From contig NZ_FOBD01000008.1 of assembly GCF_900109515.1 (NCBI RefSeq), forward strand, positions 248,001-312,000: a stretch of DNA of 64,000 nt, read 5' to 3'. The translations under genes were made by a program, and so were the position numbers. Source of the DNA: Paenibacillus sp. OK003 (GTDB lineage Bacteria; Bacillota; Bacilli; Paenibacillales; Paenibacillaceae). Of this stretch, positions 53,159 to 62,112 are shown piece after piece (positions within the stretch are counted from its first letter, which is position 1; every line of letters starts with the position of its first letter). The notes beneath the pieces were generated by a model. That model was given only the letters and a program-made list of their open reading frames with translations. It was not told the DNA's origin and did not search any database.

Positions 53159-53311
53159 TTTACACCAGAACGAAGAGTGCAGAACCCATCTGAAGAAACG
53201 AAGTGGTCGCCTTTATCCCCGGATTTTCCCCTTGTGGAAAATGAAATCAAAAAAATTCGGGGATAACAGCGATCGGAAGAGGGTACTGCAATCGGAGTGG
53301 TCAAGTGTAAA
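53159..53311 (-). repeat. Structured intergenic repeat, copy D (type II), inside the thi operon
   Basis: Bounded by TTTACAC and GTGTAAA. On the minus strand the arms TGCAG...CCC pair with GGG...CTGCA and the core TCGC-TG-TTATCCCC with GGGGATAA-AG-GCGA. Both stems differ from the other copies by paired changes. It sits between thiY and the thiamine-binding protein gene, so the operon mRNA should contain its complement. Confidence 0.88.
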
Positions 53312-53358
53312 GCTGGTTTAACTCATGCAATTTAACTCGAAAGGAAAAGTGATCTCTC

Positions 53359-53649
53359 ATGGCAAGCACACTACTTAGCATTCAAGTCATTCCCAAAACG
53401 CCAAATGGCGAAAATTCCTATCCTTACGTTGATCGTGCCATTGAAGTTATTCAGCAGTCTGGCTTGAAATATCAGGTTAATCCACTGGATACTACGATGG
53501 AGGGAGAACTGGAGGAACTGCTGGAGGTTGTCCGCAAAATGCACGAAGTTCTCGTGGAAGCTGGCAGCCCTAGCATCATCTCACAGATCAAAATCGCCCA
53601 TAGCCCAAGTGGCTTCAGCATGGACACCCTGACGGAGAAATATCGCTAA
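53359..53649 (+). CDS. Thiamine-binding protein (MTH1187/YkoF-type)
   Basis: A 96-residue protein of the MTH1187/UPF0045 family, with LSIQVIPKTPNGENSYPYVDRAIEVIQQSGLKYQVNPLDTTMEGELEELLEVV and SIISQIKIAHSPSGFSMDTLTEKYR. In Bacillus a related YkoF protein binds thiamine or hydroxymethylpyrimidine. Being between thiY and thiX under a TPP riboswitch, it is probably involved in substrate handling. The start has AAAGGA about 13 bases upstream, a long spacing. The next gene overlaps its stop as TAATG. Confidence 0.86.
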   Translation: MASTLLSIQVIPKTPNGENSYPYVDRAIEVIQQSGLKYQVNPLDTTMEGELEELLEVVRKMHEVLVEAGSPSIISQIKIAHSPSGFSMDTLTEKYR

Positions 53650-54407
53650 TGCATGCCTATTGGAAAAGCGTATGGCCGCCCTTTGTGGCGGTTATTCTCT
53701 TTATAGCGATATGGCAGGGAGCCGTCTCCCTGTTCCATATTGAGAAATGGATGCTGCCTGCGCCATCGGACATCGCCCATGAAGCAGCGTCCCAGGCCGA
53801 GCGACTTGGTATGCATGCATGGGCAACAATCCAGCTGACATTGATTGGGTTCGCAGCAGGTACGCTCGTAGGATTACTGATTGCGATGGTGCTGCATCTG
53901 ATTCCATTTTTGAAATCTGCACTCTACCCATTACTTATTCTTAGTCAAAATATACCGACCATTGCGCTTGCTCCGCTCTTGCTGATCTGGTTCGGATTTG
54001 GGTTGCTGCCCAAACTGATTACCATCATCCTGGTCTGCTTCTTCCCGGTGGCTGTAGCTGCCATGGATGGGTTGACCCGCACCGATGCGGCGATGATGAA
54101 CTATATGCGCATGGCTGGTGCAAAACGCGGCCAAATTTTCTGGAAGCTCGAACTTCCACATGCATTGCCCTCGGTATTCTCGGGGATTAAAATCGCCGCT
54201 ACGTACAGCGTCATGGGTGCGATTATCGCCGAATGGATCGGTGCAGATAAGGGGATCGGTTATTATATGATGCTGCAAAAATCAGCCTATCGGACGGATC
54301 GTCTTTTCGTGGCAATCATGATTATTGTGGCATTGAGTCTGCTGCTCTTCCTGCTCATTGCGCTATTGGAGAAGCTGCTCGTACGCTGGCGACCACAAAA
54401 GCGATAA
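53649..54407 (+). CDS. thiX: ABC transporter permease, ThiX-like
   Basis: A 252-residue inner-membrane permease of the nitrate/taurine/pyrimidine type with six helices. Seen: FVAVILFIAIWQGAVSLFHIEKWMLPAPSDIAHEAASQAERLGMHAWATIQLTLIGFAAGTLVGLLIAM, then the coupling loop MAGAKRGQIFWKLELPHALPSVFSGIKIAATYSVMGAIIAEWIGADKGIGYYMM. It starts within the TAATG overlap of the preceding gene, which indicates coupled translation. It works with ThiY and ThiZ. Confidence 0.92.
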   Translation: MHAYWKSVWPPFVAVILFIAIWQGAVSLFHIEKWMLPAPSDIAHEAASQAERLGMHAWATIQLTLIGFAAGTLVGLLIAMVLHLIPFLKSALYPLLILSQNIPTIALAPLLLIWFGFGLLPKLITIILVCFFPVAVAAMDGLTRTDAAMMNYMRMAGAKRGQIFWKLELPHALPSVFSGIKIAATYSVMGAIIAEWIGADKGIGYYMMLQKSAYRTDRLFVAIMIIVALSLLLFLLIALLEKLLVRWRPQKR

Positions 54408-54450
54408 CTTTGAAATATGCACCATATAAAGGTTAGGAAGTGATGACAAG

Positions 54451-55350
54451 ATGACACCCGAACACAACGAGCGGGTAGCTACTGCGCCGGATGAAGGTGC
54501 AACCACTCCAACGAGTAGCGGGAGTCCTGAGTATGGAACCGTGGCCTTACCTGCACATCATTCATCACCAGCGTTGGAAGTATTAGACGTGAATGCTTCG
54601 TTCCGAGAGCGACGCAGCACATTGCCCGTTCTGGATGGCCTGTCCCTGACCGTGGAACAAGGCGAATTCGTAGCCATCGTCGGCCCTTCCGGCTGTGGCA
54701 AAAGCACCCTTTTTCACATCATCGGCGGCCTGCTGAAACCACAGGAGGGCCAAATCCTGATGAATGGTCAGGATGTTACCGGGCAACGCGGCAAGATTAG
54801 CTATATGCCGCAGCAGCCTGCCCTCTTCCCATGGCGTACCATTGAAGACAATGTGCTGCTCGCAGGTGAAGTGTCTGCGGATGTGCCACCCCGAGCAGAG
54901 GCGCTTGCAGATGCCCGGAAGTGGCTGGGCAGTGTCGGACTGGCCGGATTTGAACAAGCCTATCCGCATATGTTATCGGGCGGCATGCAGCAGCGGGTTG
55001 CCTTTCTGCGCGCCCTGCTCAGTCCGCAGGAGCTGATGCTGCTGGACGAGCCTTTTAGTGCGCTGGATGCACTGACCCGCAGCGACATGCAGCGCTGGCT
55101 GCTCGATATCTGGGAACAGAACCGCCGCTCGGTGCTGTTCATCACGCATAATATCGAGGAAGCATTATTGCTTGCGGACCGTATCTATGTTTTATCGAAT
55201 CGGCCTGCGGCTGTACTTCACGAGGTCGATGTTCCCTTTGATCGTCCACGTCGCGAAGCGATCACGGAGGAATCTGCTTTTCTTGAACGGAAACGGCAGA
55301 TTTCCCAGTGGATGAGAGAAGAACAGCAGAAAACCCGCCTATCTAAATAG
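54451..55350 (+). CDS. thiZ: ABC transporter ATP-binding protein, ThiZ-like
   Basis: The ATPase of the importer, 299 residues. Seen: a poorly conserved 45-residue Ser/Thr/Pro/Glu-rich N-terminus, Walker [12 protein letters not shown] near residue 79, KISYMPQQPALFPWRTIEDNVLLAGEV, signature LSGGMQQRVAFLRALL, Walker B LMLLDEPFSALDALTR and the histidine in VLFITHNIEEALLLADRIYVLSNRPAAV. The ending matches nitrate/taurine-type ATPases. The extra N-terminus is unusual. AGGAAGTG precedes the ATG. Confidence 0.91.
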   Translation: MTPEHNERVATAPDEGATTPTSSGSPEYGTVALPAHHSSPALEVLDVNASFRERRSTLPVLDGLSLTVEQGEFVAIVGPSGCGKSTLFHIIGGLLKPQEGQILMNGQDVTGQRGKISYMPQQPALFPWRTIEDNVLLAGEVSADVPPRAEALADARKWLGSVGLAGFEQAYPHMLSGGMQQRVAFLRALLSPQELMLLDEPFSALDALTRSDMQRWLLDIWEQNRRSVLFITHNIEEALLLADRIYVLSNRPAAVLHEVDVPFDRPRREAITEESAFLERKRQISQWMREEQQKTRLSK

Positions 55351-55361
55351 CGCGGGTTTTT
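55330..55361 (+). terminator. Terminator of the thiamine uptake operon
   Basis: AAAACCCGC and GCGGGTTTTT pair around a 13-base loop and overlap the thiZ stop codon; a T tract follows. Confidence 0.82.
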
Positions 55362-55445
55362 AAGTTATTATTTTCCTGAAATGGGTGATCCAACACAAAC
55401 CACCCTGCGTATCATTGGTAAAAGATAAAAAGGAGGGGTCCAGCC

Positions 55446-56252
55446 ATGCAATCAACCGCTTTTGCACCCTTGATCGATGCCCATCTTCACCTGGATAAAT
55501 ATACACCTGAAGAACAACGTGAGATGCTGCATTCCTTCCCATCCCAGCAGGTTGAGGCCGTCATCGCCGTCTCCATGAATCTGGCATCTGCCCAGACCAA
55601 CCTGGAACTCGCTTCACAATACCCCCGTACCGTATATCCGGCCTTTGGCTTCCATCCCGAGCAGCCCCTGCCGTCTCTGGCAGAGCAGACTCTGTTCTTC
55701 AATTGGATCGAAAAGCATATGGGACAAGCCACAGCGATTGGAGAAGTTGGATTGCCCTATTACAACCGACAGGAAGCCGAACAGGCAGGACAGCACTTTG
55801 ATCAGAGCGGCTATATCGATCTGTTGGAGCAATTTATCCAGCTAGCCAAGCGGCACGGTAAACCGATCGTACTGCACGCTGTATATGAGGATGCCGATAT
55901 CGCCTGTGACCTGCTCGAGCAATATCATCATCGCCGGGCTCACTTTCACTGGTTCAAAGGCTCCAAGCAGACCGTCCAGCGAATGGCTGACAACGGATAC
56001 TTCGTCTCATTCACACCTGATATCATATACGAAGAGGAAATTCGCGAATTAGCTCGCCAGTATCCTTCCGAACAGGTTATGGCAGAGACCGATGGACCTT
56101 GGCCTTTCGAGGGACCTTTCCAGGGAAGAATGACGCACCCTGCCATGACGAGACAGGTCATTCAGGCGTGGAGTGAAGTGACCGGTATGGGAACGGAGCG
56201 GGCTGCGCGTCTCTTTTATCAGAATACGAAACGCTTCTACGGTCTTCCTTAG
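55446..56252 (+). CDS. TatD-family metal-dependent hydrolase
   Basis: A 268-residue TIM-barrel hydrolase of the TatD/YcfH group, which includes exonucleases. Seen: LIDAHLHLDKYTPEEQ at the N-terminus with the first metal pair, AIGEVGLPYY near residue 97, HAVYEDADI near 145, HWFKGSKQT near 175, and the aspartate in AETDGPWPFEGP near 212. Gly-Glu-Val-Gly-Leu-Pro instead of the usual GEIGLDY suggests a divergent member. AGGAGG precedes the ATG. It is separated from the thiamine operon by a terminator, so a functional link is not implied. Confidence 0.86.
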   Translation: MQSTAFAPLIDAHLHLDKYTPEEQREMLHSFPSQQVEAVIAVSMNLASAQTNLELASQYPRTVYPAFGFHPEQPLPSLAEQTLFFNWIEKHMGQATAIGEVGLPYYNRQEAEQAGQHFDQSGYIDLLEQFIQLAKRHGKPIVLHAVYEDADIACDLLEQYHHRRAHFHWFKGSKQTVQRMADNGYFVSFTPDIIYEEEIRELARQYPSEQVMAETDGPWPFEGPFQGRMTHPAMTRQVIQAWSEVTGMGTERAARLFYQNTKRFYGLP

Positions 56253-56308
56253 TTCCGAATTGGCATCTATTCATGTGCTGGTTCCTCAACTAAATAGATA
56301 TAGTATGC

Positions 56309-56349
56309 AAAAAAGAAGTCAGTCGGCATCTGCCGAACTGACTTCTTTT
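56309..56349. terminator. Bidirectional terminator between TatD and nitroreductase genes
   Basis: AAAAGAAGTCAGTCGGCA pairs with TGCCGAACTGACTTCTTTT with one bulge; A and T tracts serve both convergent genes. Confidence 0.9.
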
Positions 56350-56359
56350 GAATTTACCC

Positions 56360-57103
56360 TTAACGTTTCAAGAATCCTTTGCCTTCGAGGAATGGCTTCA
56401 TCTGTAGACGTACCGGTTCTGTGAGGCGTTTCGCCATCATTTCGGACCACGGCGTAGAGCGTTCCCCTTGGGTACGCTCCTTCATGTATGCAGCGGTCGT
56501 TTCGTCATAGCTCTCGACGCCTTTGAGGGTCTGCTCGGCGTTATAACGGCCATGGTGTAAGACCGCATCCAGCGGTAGACGTGGACGAATACCCGTCTCC
56601 TGATCAGCCACACCAATGCACATTCCATATACTGGATAGACGCCGTCAGGCAAGCCCAATACTTCGCTCACTTCCTCAATACGGTTGCGCAGCCCGCCAA
56701 TATATACAATTCCGAAACCGAGTGACTCTGCTGCAAGTGCAGCATTTTGCGATGCGAGTGCAACATCAATGGTGGCCACCATAAAGTTTTCAGTAGAGTC
56801 CTCATAGGATTCCTTTTCAGGCAAATGACGCTTGGCAGCATCACTCAGCCGATAAAGGTCAGCACACCATACGAGAAACACAGGGCATTCGTTGACGTAA
56901 GACTGATTGCCTGCCAATTCAGCCATTTTGGCCTTCTGCTCCTGTTCGGTAACAGCAATTATTGTATAGGCCTGCACACTACTTGAAGAGGAAGCCATCT
57001 GCCCGGCCGCCACGATGGCTGCCAGCTGCTCCTCACTTATCGGGTCTGGCTTGAATTTCCGCACAGAGCGGTGCTTCATCATCAATTCAATGGTTTCGTT
57101 CAT
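56360..57103 (-). CDS. NADPH-dependent nitro/flavin reductase (NfsA/NfrA-type)
   Basis: A 247-residue FMN enzyme that reduces nitro-compounds, flavin, quinone or similar substrates. Seen: MMKHRSVRKFKPDPISEEQLAAIVAAGQMASSSSSVQAYTIIAV at the N-terminus, the FMN-binding segment ATIDVALASQNAALAAESLGFGIVYIGGLRN, and a C-terminal RPRLPLDAVLHHGRYN. These are characteristic of the group II nitroreductases. The gene overlaps the TetR gene stop by 17 bases, so it belongs to its operon and may be regulated by it. Confidence 0.9.
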   Translation of the reverse strand: MNETIELMMKHRSVRKFKPDPISEEQLAAIVAAGQMASSSSSVQAYTIIAVTEQEQKAKMAELAGNQSYVNECPVFLVWCADLYRLSDAAKRHLPEKESYEDSTENFMVATIDVALASQNAALAAESLGFGIVYIGGLRNRIEEVSEVLGLPDGVYPVYGMCIGVADQETGIRPRLPLDAVLHHGRYNAEQTLKGVESYDETTAAYMKERTQGERSTPWSEMMAKRLTEPVRLQMKPFLEGKGFLKR

Positions 57104-57695
57104 TGCTATTCACTCCCAATCCTCGTAATACGAATTCAATGGTTTGTTCAGCCAGCTCATCTGTGTTCATATCCTGATAGTCAAAGCTAAACCGCGAATT
57201 CTTAGCCCGTTTGTGCGCCAAAGCCACACCCATGACCTGAAGCATCGCATAAGATACGGACTCGATCTGAAACACGCCCTGCTCCTTGCCTTCTTGCAGC
57301 AGTTCTCTCACTCTGGTCCAGACGGGGTCCAAAAAACGAAACACGGTAGCTGTGCGATGGGTACGCAGCGTAATTTCAAGCTGCACAATATCGCTCATCT
57401 CCCGGTCCGTCATCGTGAATTTTACGACTTCACCTATGATTCGTCGGATACCCTCCACGGGGGAGGACATGGACTCTTCAGCCAACTCGTTCATCATATG
57501 ATCGGGAAAAAAGTGCTCAAATAATGCTTCGAACACCTTTTCTTTTCCACCAAAATGATACGAGACCAGCGATACATTTGCACCCGCCTCATCACAGATT
57601 TGACGAACACTTGTCCCGTCATACCCCTGCTGTGCAAAAAGCTTCTTGGCTGCAAGCAAAATCCTCGTTTTTATATCCAATTCCGGTTCCGTCAT
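57087..57695 (-). CDS. TetR/AcrR-family transcriptional regulator
   Basis: A 202-residue regulator. The N-terminal DNA-binding helix-turn-helix has TRILLAAKKLFAQQGYDGTSVRQICDEAGANVSLVSYHFGGKEKVFEALFEHFF (residues 11-65). The C-terminal ligand domain (residues 75-195) has no diagnostic residues. It lies just upstream of the nitroreductase gene in the same operon. The twin palindromes upstream of the YhgE-like gene at 59.13 kb are of the right type to be its operator, but this is untested. Confidence 0.88.
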   Translation of the reverse strand: MTEPELDIKTRILLAAKKLFAQQGYDGTSVRQICDEAGANVSLVSYHFGGKEKVFEALFEHFFPDHMMNELAEESMSSPVEGIRRIIGEVVKFTMTDREMSDIVQLEITLRTHRTATVFRFLDPVWTRVRELLQEGKEQGVFQIESVSYAMLQVMGVALAHKRAKNSRFSFDYQDMNTDELAEQTIEFVLRGLGVNSNERNH

Positions 57696-57852
57696 TCCGT
57701 CCGCTCCTCTTGTCCGTTCTATTCATTTGTTGCTCCAGCTTACCAGGCTGCAGCAAGACTACTCTATCATTTCATTATGAAAGTTTGTGCATCAAAGCGC
57801 AAGATGTGCCGCCTGTGGTTCTGCAAAACTAACTACCTCAACCTACTATTAA

Positions 57853-57885
57853 ACCAAAACCCCGGTGAAAATCACCGGGGTGTTT
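57853..57885. terminator. Terminator after the YhgE-like gene
   Basis: CCCCGGTGA pairs perfectly with TCACCGGGG around AAA. T residues follow on the minus strand (GTTTTGG), 45 bases past the stop codon. Confidence 0.85.
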
Positions 57886-57924
57886 GATCATATCCTATGA
57901 CGACCAACCATTACGTCTGCAATA

Positions 57925-59085
57925 TTAGCTGCTCATTTGAGCCGGGCTTGGTGCCCCAGCTGGCATGCGTTGTTTTTTCAACAACGTCACCACCAGAGAG
58001 AGGGCTACAGCAACCAGCAATACAATGGTAATCGAGCCAGCAGCGGCTTGAACTCCAGGACCGCCCAGTTGAGCGCTCAGAACACCTTGAACGGCATATG
58101 TGGCTGGCAGATATTGCCCAATACCACTGTAGAAGCTGTTCAGCAATTCACGTGGCACCATTGCACCGGAGGATACCAGTTGCAGGGACAGGGAAATGAT
58201 GTTGAATAGGCTTCCCGCTGGTCCAAAGCAGATCAGGAAGAACTGGGAGAAGAACATGAACGTGCAGAGGAACAACGCCTGGAACAACCAGAATGCGATA
58301 AATCCTTGCTCGATCTGTCCGCCCAGCGAAACAATCAGTGATGATCCCAGCAGGGAAACCACAAGAGCGGACCCCAGATTGATAACCACTCTGGCACCGA
58401 ACAATGTCCAACGGGAGTGAGTAGCCGACAGCATTCCCATCGCTGTCTGCAGGTTCATACCCATAATCATGGCTCCCACATAAGAAGCGAGTACCATCAT
58501 CATCGGCACCATTTGGTTGTTCATGCCGTTAACCGGATTAATGGAAGTGGTTGTACCTTCCACGCGGGTAGTCAGGTTGGCAGCAGCTTCAGCTGCCTGA
58601 TCAGCAGGCGCTCCGGAAGCCGTCAACACAGCTTGCACACCTTGAGCGGTTGCTTGCTTGTTAATTGTGTTCGTCACGCTTTGCGATACACCCTGCATCA
58701 TGCTTTTGATCGTAACCGGGTTCGCCTCGTTAATGGTGTACTTGATTTCGGCAGTGGAACCGGCTGTCTGAATCATCTCGTTAAACCCTGCAGGAATATT
58801 GAGCACCATATGAATCTTGCGATGATTTAACTGGTCAAGTGCTTCAGCAGCACTCAGATTCGTTACGGTATGAAAAGGAAGTGTCTCAGCCATACGATCT
58901 GCGATCCCCTTGGACTGCTCTCCATCCTCATTGACAACGGCAACCGTCAATTCATTCATCCGGTCATTCACTCCGGAATATGCTGTCATCCAGATCACGC
59001 TGAAGATCACTTGGAACATAAGTGCCGTCACGATCCCCACAATTACTGGCGGTTTTTTCAACAATATACGTAAAGCCTGCAACAT
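57925..59085 (-). CDS. YhgE/Pip-like ABC-2 membrane protein
   Basis: A 386-residue membrane protein. One helix (about residues 15-35), then a large extracytoplasmic domain of about 165 residues with a KYTINEANPVTIKSMMQGVSQSVTNTINKQATAQG segment, then about five helices in the C-terminal half (MVPMMMVLASYVGAMIMGMNLQTAMGML onwards). This is the layout of the YhgE/Pip and DUF3533 family, linked to phage infection or ESX-type export, and of ABC-2 permeases without their own ATPase. No ATPase gene is nearby. GGAGGAC precedes the ATG. It is probably controlled from the operator pair at 59126-59154. Confidence 0.8.
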   Translation of the reverse strand: MLQALRILLKKPPVIVGIVTALMFQVIFSVIWMTAYSGVNDRMNELTVAVVNEDGEQSKGIADRMAETLPFHTVTNLSAAEALDQLNHRKIHMVLNIPAGFNEMIQTAGSTAEIKYTINEANPVTIKSMMQGVSQSVTNTINKQATAQGVQAVLTASGAPADQAAEAAANLTTRVEGTTTSINPVNGMNNQMVPMMMVLASYVGAMIMGMNLQTAMGMLSATHSRWTLFGARVVINLGSALVVSLLGSSLIVSLGGQIEQGFIAFWLFQALFLCTFMFFSQFFLICFGPAGSLFNIISLSLQLVSSGAMVPRELLNSFYSGIGQYLPATYAVQGVLSAQLGGPGVQAAAGSITIVLLVAVALSLVVTLLKKQRMPAGAPSPAQMSS

Positions 59086-59125
59086 AAATGATGTCCTCCA
59101 TTACTCATTAGTTCGAATTTGATGT

Positions 59126-59154
59126 AAACGATTGTTTAAATCAAACGATCGTTT
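59126..59154. promoter_or_regulatory. Tandem palindromic operator, candidate TetR site
   Basis: AAACGATTGTTT and AAACGATCGTTT, 12 bases each and 5 bases apart, lie 40 bases upstream of the YhgE-like start. The second is a perfect palindrome, the first has one changed base pair. Such pairs are typical TetR-family operators. Confidence 0.6.
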
Positions 59155-59333
59155 TAAATTTTAAGTCTATATGTCTATATTGTCAATCTATTTCTGAAAG
59201 GTTCAGAAAGATAAAGATGTGTTTCGCAAACAATGAATTTCATTTCATAGGAGGACATCACTTCACATCCTCACCTCTGTTAACAAGGAAAGGATAGCTC
59301 CTTTAACATATATCTCAAACATCGTTCTCCAAC

Positions 59334-59370
59334 AAAAAAAAAACACGATCCGCCGTAGCGGACCGCACCC
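59334..59370 (-). terminator. Terminator after copA
   Basis: On the minus strand GGTGCGGTCCGC pairs with GCGGATCGTGTT across TACG with mismatches, followed by a long T run. It lies 53 bases past the copA stop. Confidence 0.8.
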
Positions 59371-59422
59371 TATGCTTACTCTTGAGCATAATGAAAAGTT
59401 GTATCACGTCTCTCAATGGACG

Positions 59423-61951
59423 TCAGTCATTGCTTTTCAGTTTCATTCGTTGCAGACGCAGCGAGTTCAGTACAACCGACACAGAGCTAAACGCCATCGC
59501 CGCACCTGCCAACCAAGGAGCGAGGAAGCCCACTGCTGCAATTGGAATACCAATCACGTTATAACCAAGTGCCCAGAACAGGTTCTGCTTGATATTGCCC
59601 ATCGTGCGCCGGCTCATCTCGATTGCATCCGCAATACTGTTCAGATCACCGCGCATTAGCGTAATATCCGCTGCTTCCATCGCTACATCGGTTCCCGTTC
59701 CAATCGCCATACCAATATCGGCTGTAGCAAGGGCCGGAGCATCGTTGATTCCATCTCCAACCATCGCTACCTTGAGGCCACTCTCCTGAAGCTTTTTCAC
59801 TTCTGCCGCTTTACCCTCTGGCAGTACCTCAGCCAGAACTTTATTAATTCCGGCTTGCTCCGCTACAGCGCGTGCTGTCCGCTCATTATCTCCCGTAATC
59901 ATGATGACATCGATTCCCATAGCATGAAGTCGCTGAATGGCTGCCCGTGAAGTTTCCTTGATGGTATCCGCCACAGCAACAACCCCAGCCCATTGAACAT
60001 CCACCGCGACCAGCATCGCTGTGCGCCCTTGTTCTTCGAGTTTATTCATCTGCTGCATGGTTTCCTCCGAGACATTCACCTTCGCATCCGTAAGCAGCCT
60101 ACGTGTCCCGACCAGGATCTCTTGTCCCTGAACCCGAGCTCGCACTCCATATCCCGGTATGTTCTCGAATTGCTCTGATTGGGTTATCTCCAGACCTTTG
60201 CCTCTGATTCCTTCTACGATCGCCTCAGCCAAAGGATGCTCCGAATTCTGCTCTGCTGCTCCCACTCGCTGCAGCAGCTCTGCTTCCGTCCATCCTGAAG
60301 CCGCCACTACATCCGTAAGCACGGGCTTGCCTTGGGTAACTGTACCTGTTTTGTCCAGTACAACAGTCTGGATCCGCTGTGCCGATTCCAGATGTTCGCC
60401 GCCTTTGAACAACACACCATACTCCGCCGCACGTCCTGATCCAGCCATAATGGACGTTGGGGTTGCGAGTCCAAGCGCACAAGGACAGGCTATGACAAGT
60501 ACAGCAATCGCCTTCTCCAGCGAACCAGCAAAGTCACCGGGACTGGCGAAAAAGTACCAGATCAGGAACGTGACTGCCGCGATGCCTACAACAATCGGAA
60601 CAAAGATACCTGAGATCACATCGGCAATCCGCTGAATAGGGGCCTTGGAACCCTGCGCTTGTTCAACCACTTTAATAATTTGGGATAACGCCGTGTCCGA
60701 GCCCACGCGGGTCGCACGCAGTCTTAATACTCCATTTTTATTCAGCGTAGCGCCTGTAACGGCGTCCCCTGGTTTTTTATCCACGGGCAGGCTCTCTCCG
60801 CTTAACATGGATTCATCGACAGAAGACTGCCCCTCCTCCACGACGCCATCGACAGGAATGCTGTCTCCGGGTTTTACCAGAACGAGATCACCTACCGCGA
60901 CATACGCAGACGGTACAATAACCTCCTGTCCATCACGAATCACTCTGGCTTCACGCGGAGCAAGTTCGATGAGGCTCTTGATTGCCTGAGAGGAGCGCCC
61001 CTTGGCTACGGCCTCAAACCATTTTCCCAATAGGATCAACGTAATCAGAATTGCACTCGTCTCATAATAAAGCTCCACGGTTGGCATGGCTGCTGTAGCC
61101 ATTCCCGTCCCACCATGATCCATCATGGTCGAAGCTGCATTGCCACTGGTCAGGGTCAGATACAGACTGTAGAAGAACGCCGCACTTGTACCCAAAGCAA
61201 CCAGTACATCCATATTGGCACTGCCATTACGCAGCGCTTTATAGGCTCCCACATAGAATTGCCATCCAATCACAAACTGCACTGGCGTTGCCAACACCAG
61301 TTGGAACCACGGGTTCATGAACAGGTCCGGTACCCAGATCCACGAGGTGAATGAGAAGTGACCCACCATGGCCCAAAGCAGCGGCAAAGATAACAGGGCG
61401 GAGATCATCCACTTCCACTTTTTGCGCTGTAATTCACGCTCGCGCACCGATTGGGTATCTTCCTGTGTCTGCTGCAATTCCGCACCATAACCGAGCTGCT
61501 TGATCTTCGCCGTAATATCGGATGCCTTCAATGCTCCTGCTGCAAACTCCACATGTCCTGTTTCCAGCGCCAGGTTCACGTTTGCACGGGATACACCCGG
61601 CAACCGGGAAAGACCTTTTTCGATTCGAGTAGAACAAGCAGCACAGGTCATGCCTGTAATGTCCAGATCCACGGATTCCGTTACTGTACCATACCCAAGC
61701 GCCTCCACCTTATCTCGCAGAGCATTGATGTTCGTTGTCTTCGGATCATAGGATACCGTTGCTTGTTCGATGGCGAGGTTCACATTCGCCTGATTGACCC
61801 CTTCCATTCGGGACAATCCCTTCTCAATCCGGGTAGAGCAGGCAGCACAGGTCATGCCTGTAATTTGCAGTGTTGTCTGCAATCCCGCTGCTTCCGGTGA
61901 AGGTACGGGTTCTGATGCTGTTGTGTTGTCCGTTGTTGATGACTTATCCAT
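59423..61951 (-). CDS. copA: Copper-exporting P1B-type ATPase
   Basis: Exports Cu(I) across the membrane. Seen: two N-terminal metal-binding domains, each with [17 protein letters not shown] (near residues 32 and 104), the CPC motif in [14 protein letters not shown] near residue 495, the phosphorylated aspartate in [14 protein letters not shown] near 535, the HP motif [11 protein letters not shown], and [32 protein letters not shown] near 750. The length of 842 residues is slightly long because of both domains. GGAGCC precedes the ATG. A CsoR-type box lies 42-58 bases upstream of its start. Confidence 0.97.
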   Translation of the reverse strand: MDKSSTTDNTTASEPVPSPEAAGLQTTLQITGMTCAACSTRIEKGLSRMEGVNQANVNLAIEQATVSYDPKTTNINALRDKVEALGYGTVTESVDLDITGMTCAACSTRIEKGLSRLPGVSRANVNLALETGHVEFAAGALKASDITAKIKQLGYGAELQQTQEDTQSVRERELQRKKWKWMISALLSLPLLWAMVGHFSFTSWIWVPDLFMNPWFQLVLATPVQFVIGWQFYVGAYKALRNGSANMDVLVALGTSAAFFYSLYLTLTSGNAASTMMDHGGTGMATAAMPTVELYYETSAILITLILLGKWFEAVAKGRSSQAIKSLIELAPREARVIRDGQEVIVPSAYVAVGDLVLVKPGDSIPVDGVVEEGQSSVDESMLSGESLPVDKKPGDAVTGATLNKNGVLRLRATRVGSDTALSQIIKVVEQAQGSKAPIQRIADVISGIFVPIVVGIAAVTFLIWYFFASPGDFAGSLEKAIAVLVIACPCALGLATPTSIMAGSGRAAEYGVLFKGGEHLESAQRIQTVVLDKTGTVTQGKPVLTDVVAASGWTEAELLQRVGAAEQNSEHPLAEAIVEGIRGKGLEITQSEQFENIPGYGVRARVQGQEILVGTRRLLTDAKVNVSEETMQQMNKLEEQGRTAMLVAVDVQWAGVVAVADTIKETSRAAIQRLHAMGIDVIMITGDNERTARAVAEQAGINKVLAEVLPEGKAAEVKKLQESGLKVAMVGDGINDAPALATADIGMAIGTGTDVAMEAADITLMRGDLNSIADAIEMSRRTMGNIKQNLFWALGYNVIGIPIAAVGFLAPWLAGAAMAFSSVSVVLNSLRLQRMKLKSND

Positions 61952-61992
61952 GTTGTTGGCTCCTTTCTCTATGAAATATTTCTATTCACTAA

Positions 61993-62009
61993 ATACCCCC
62001 AAGGGGTAT
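61993..62009. promoter_or_regulatory. CsoR-type operator upstream of copA
   Basis: ATACCCCCAAGGGGTAT is a G/C-tract palindrome of the CsoR class. It lies directly upstream of copA and is closely similar to the box before csoR. Copper binding to CsoR would release it. Confidence 0.82.
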
Positions 62010-62020
62010 ATAAAAGACGG

Positions 62021-62106
62021 AAAATCAGGCTTAAACCAGGAACTCCTTTATTGGAAAAGATCTGTTGAATTCCTTTCCATGCAAAGGGAAGTTCAGTTTA
62101 AGCCTG
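62021..62106 (-). terminator. Terminator between copZ and copA
   Basis: CAGGCTTAAAC (62026) pairs with GTTTAAGCCTG (62096) and continues through partly complementary arms; the minus-strand exit reads ATTTTCC. This separates the csoR-copZ transcript from copA, which then uses its own promoter. Confidence 0.7.
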
Positions 62107-62112
62107 CGATGA

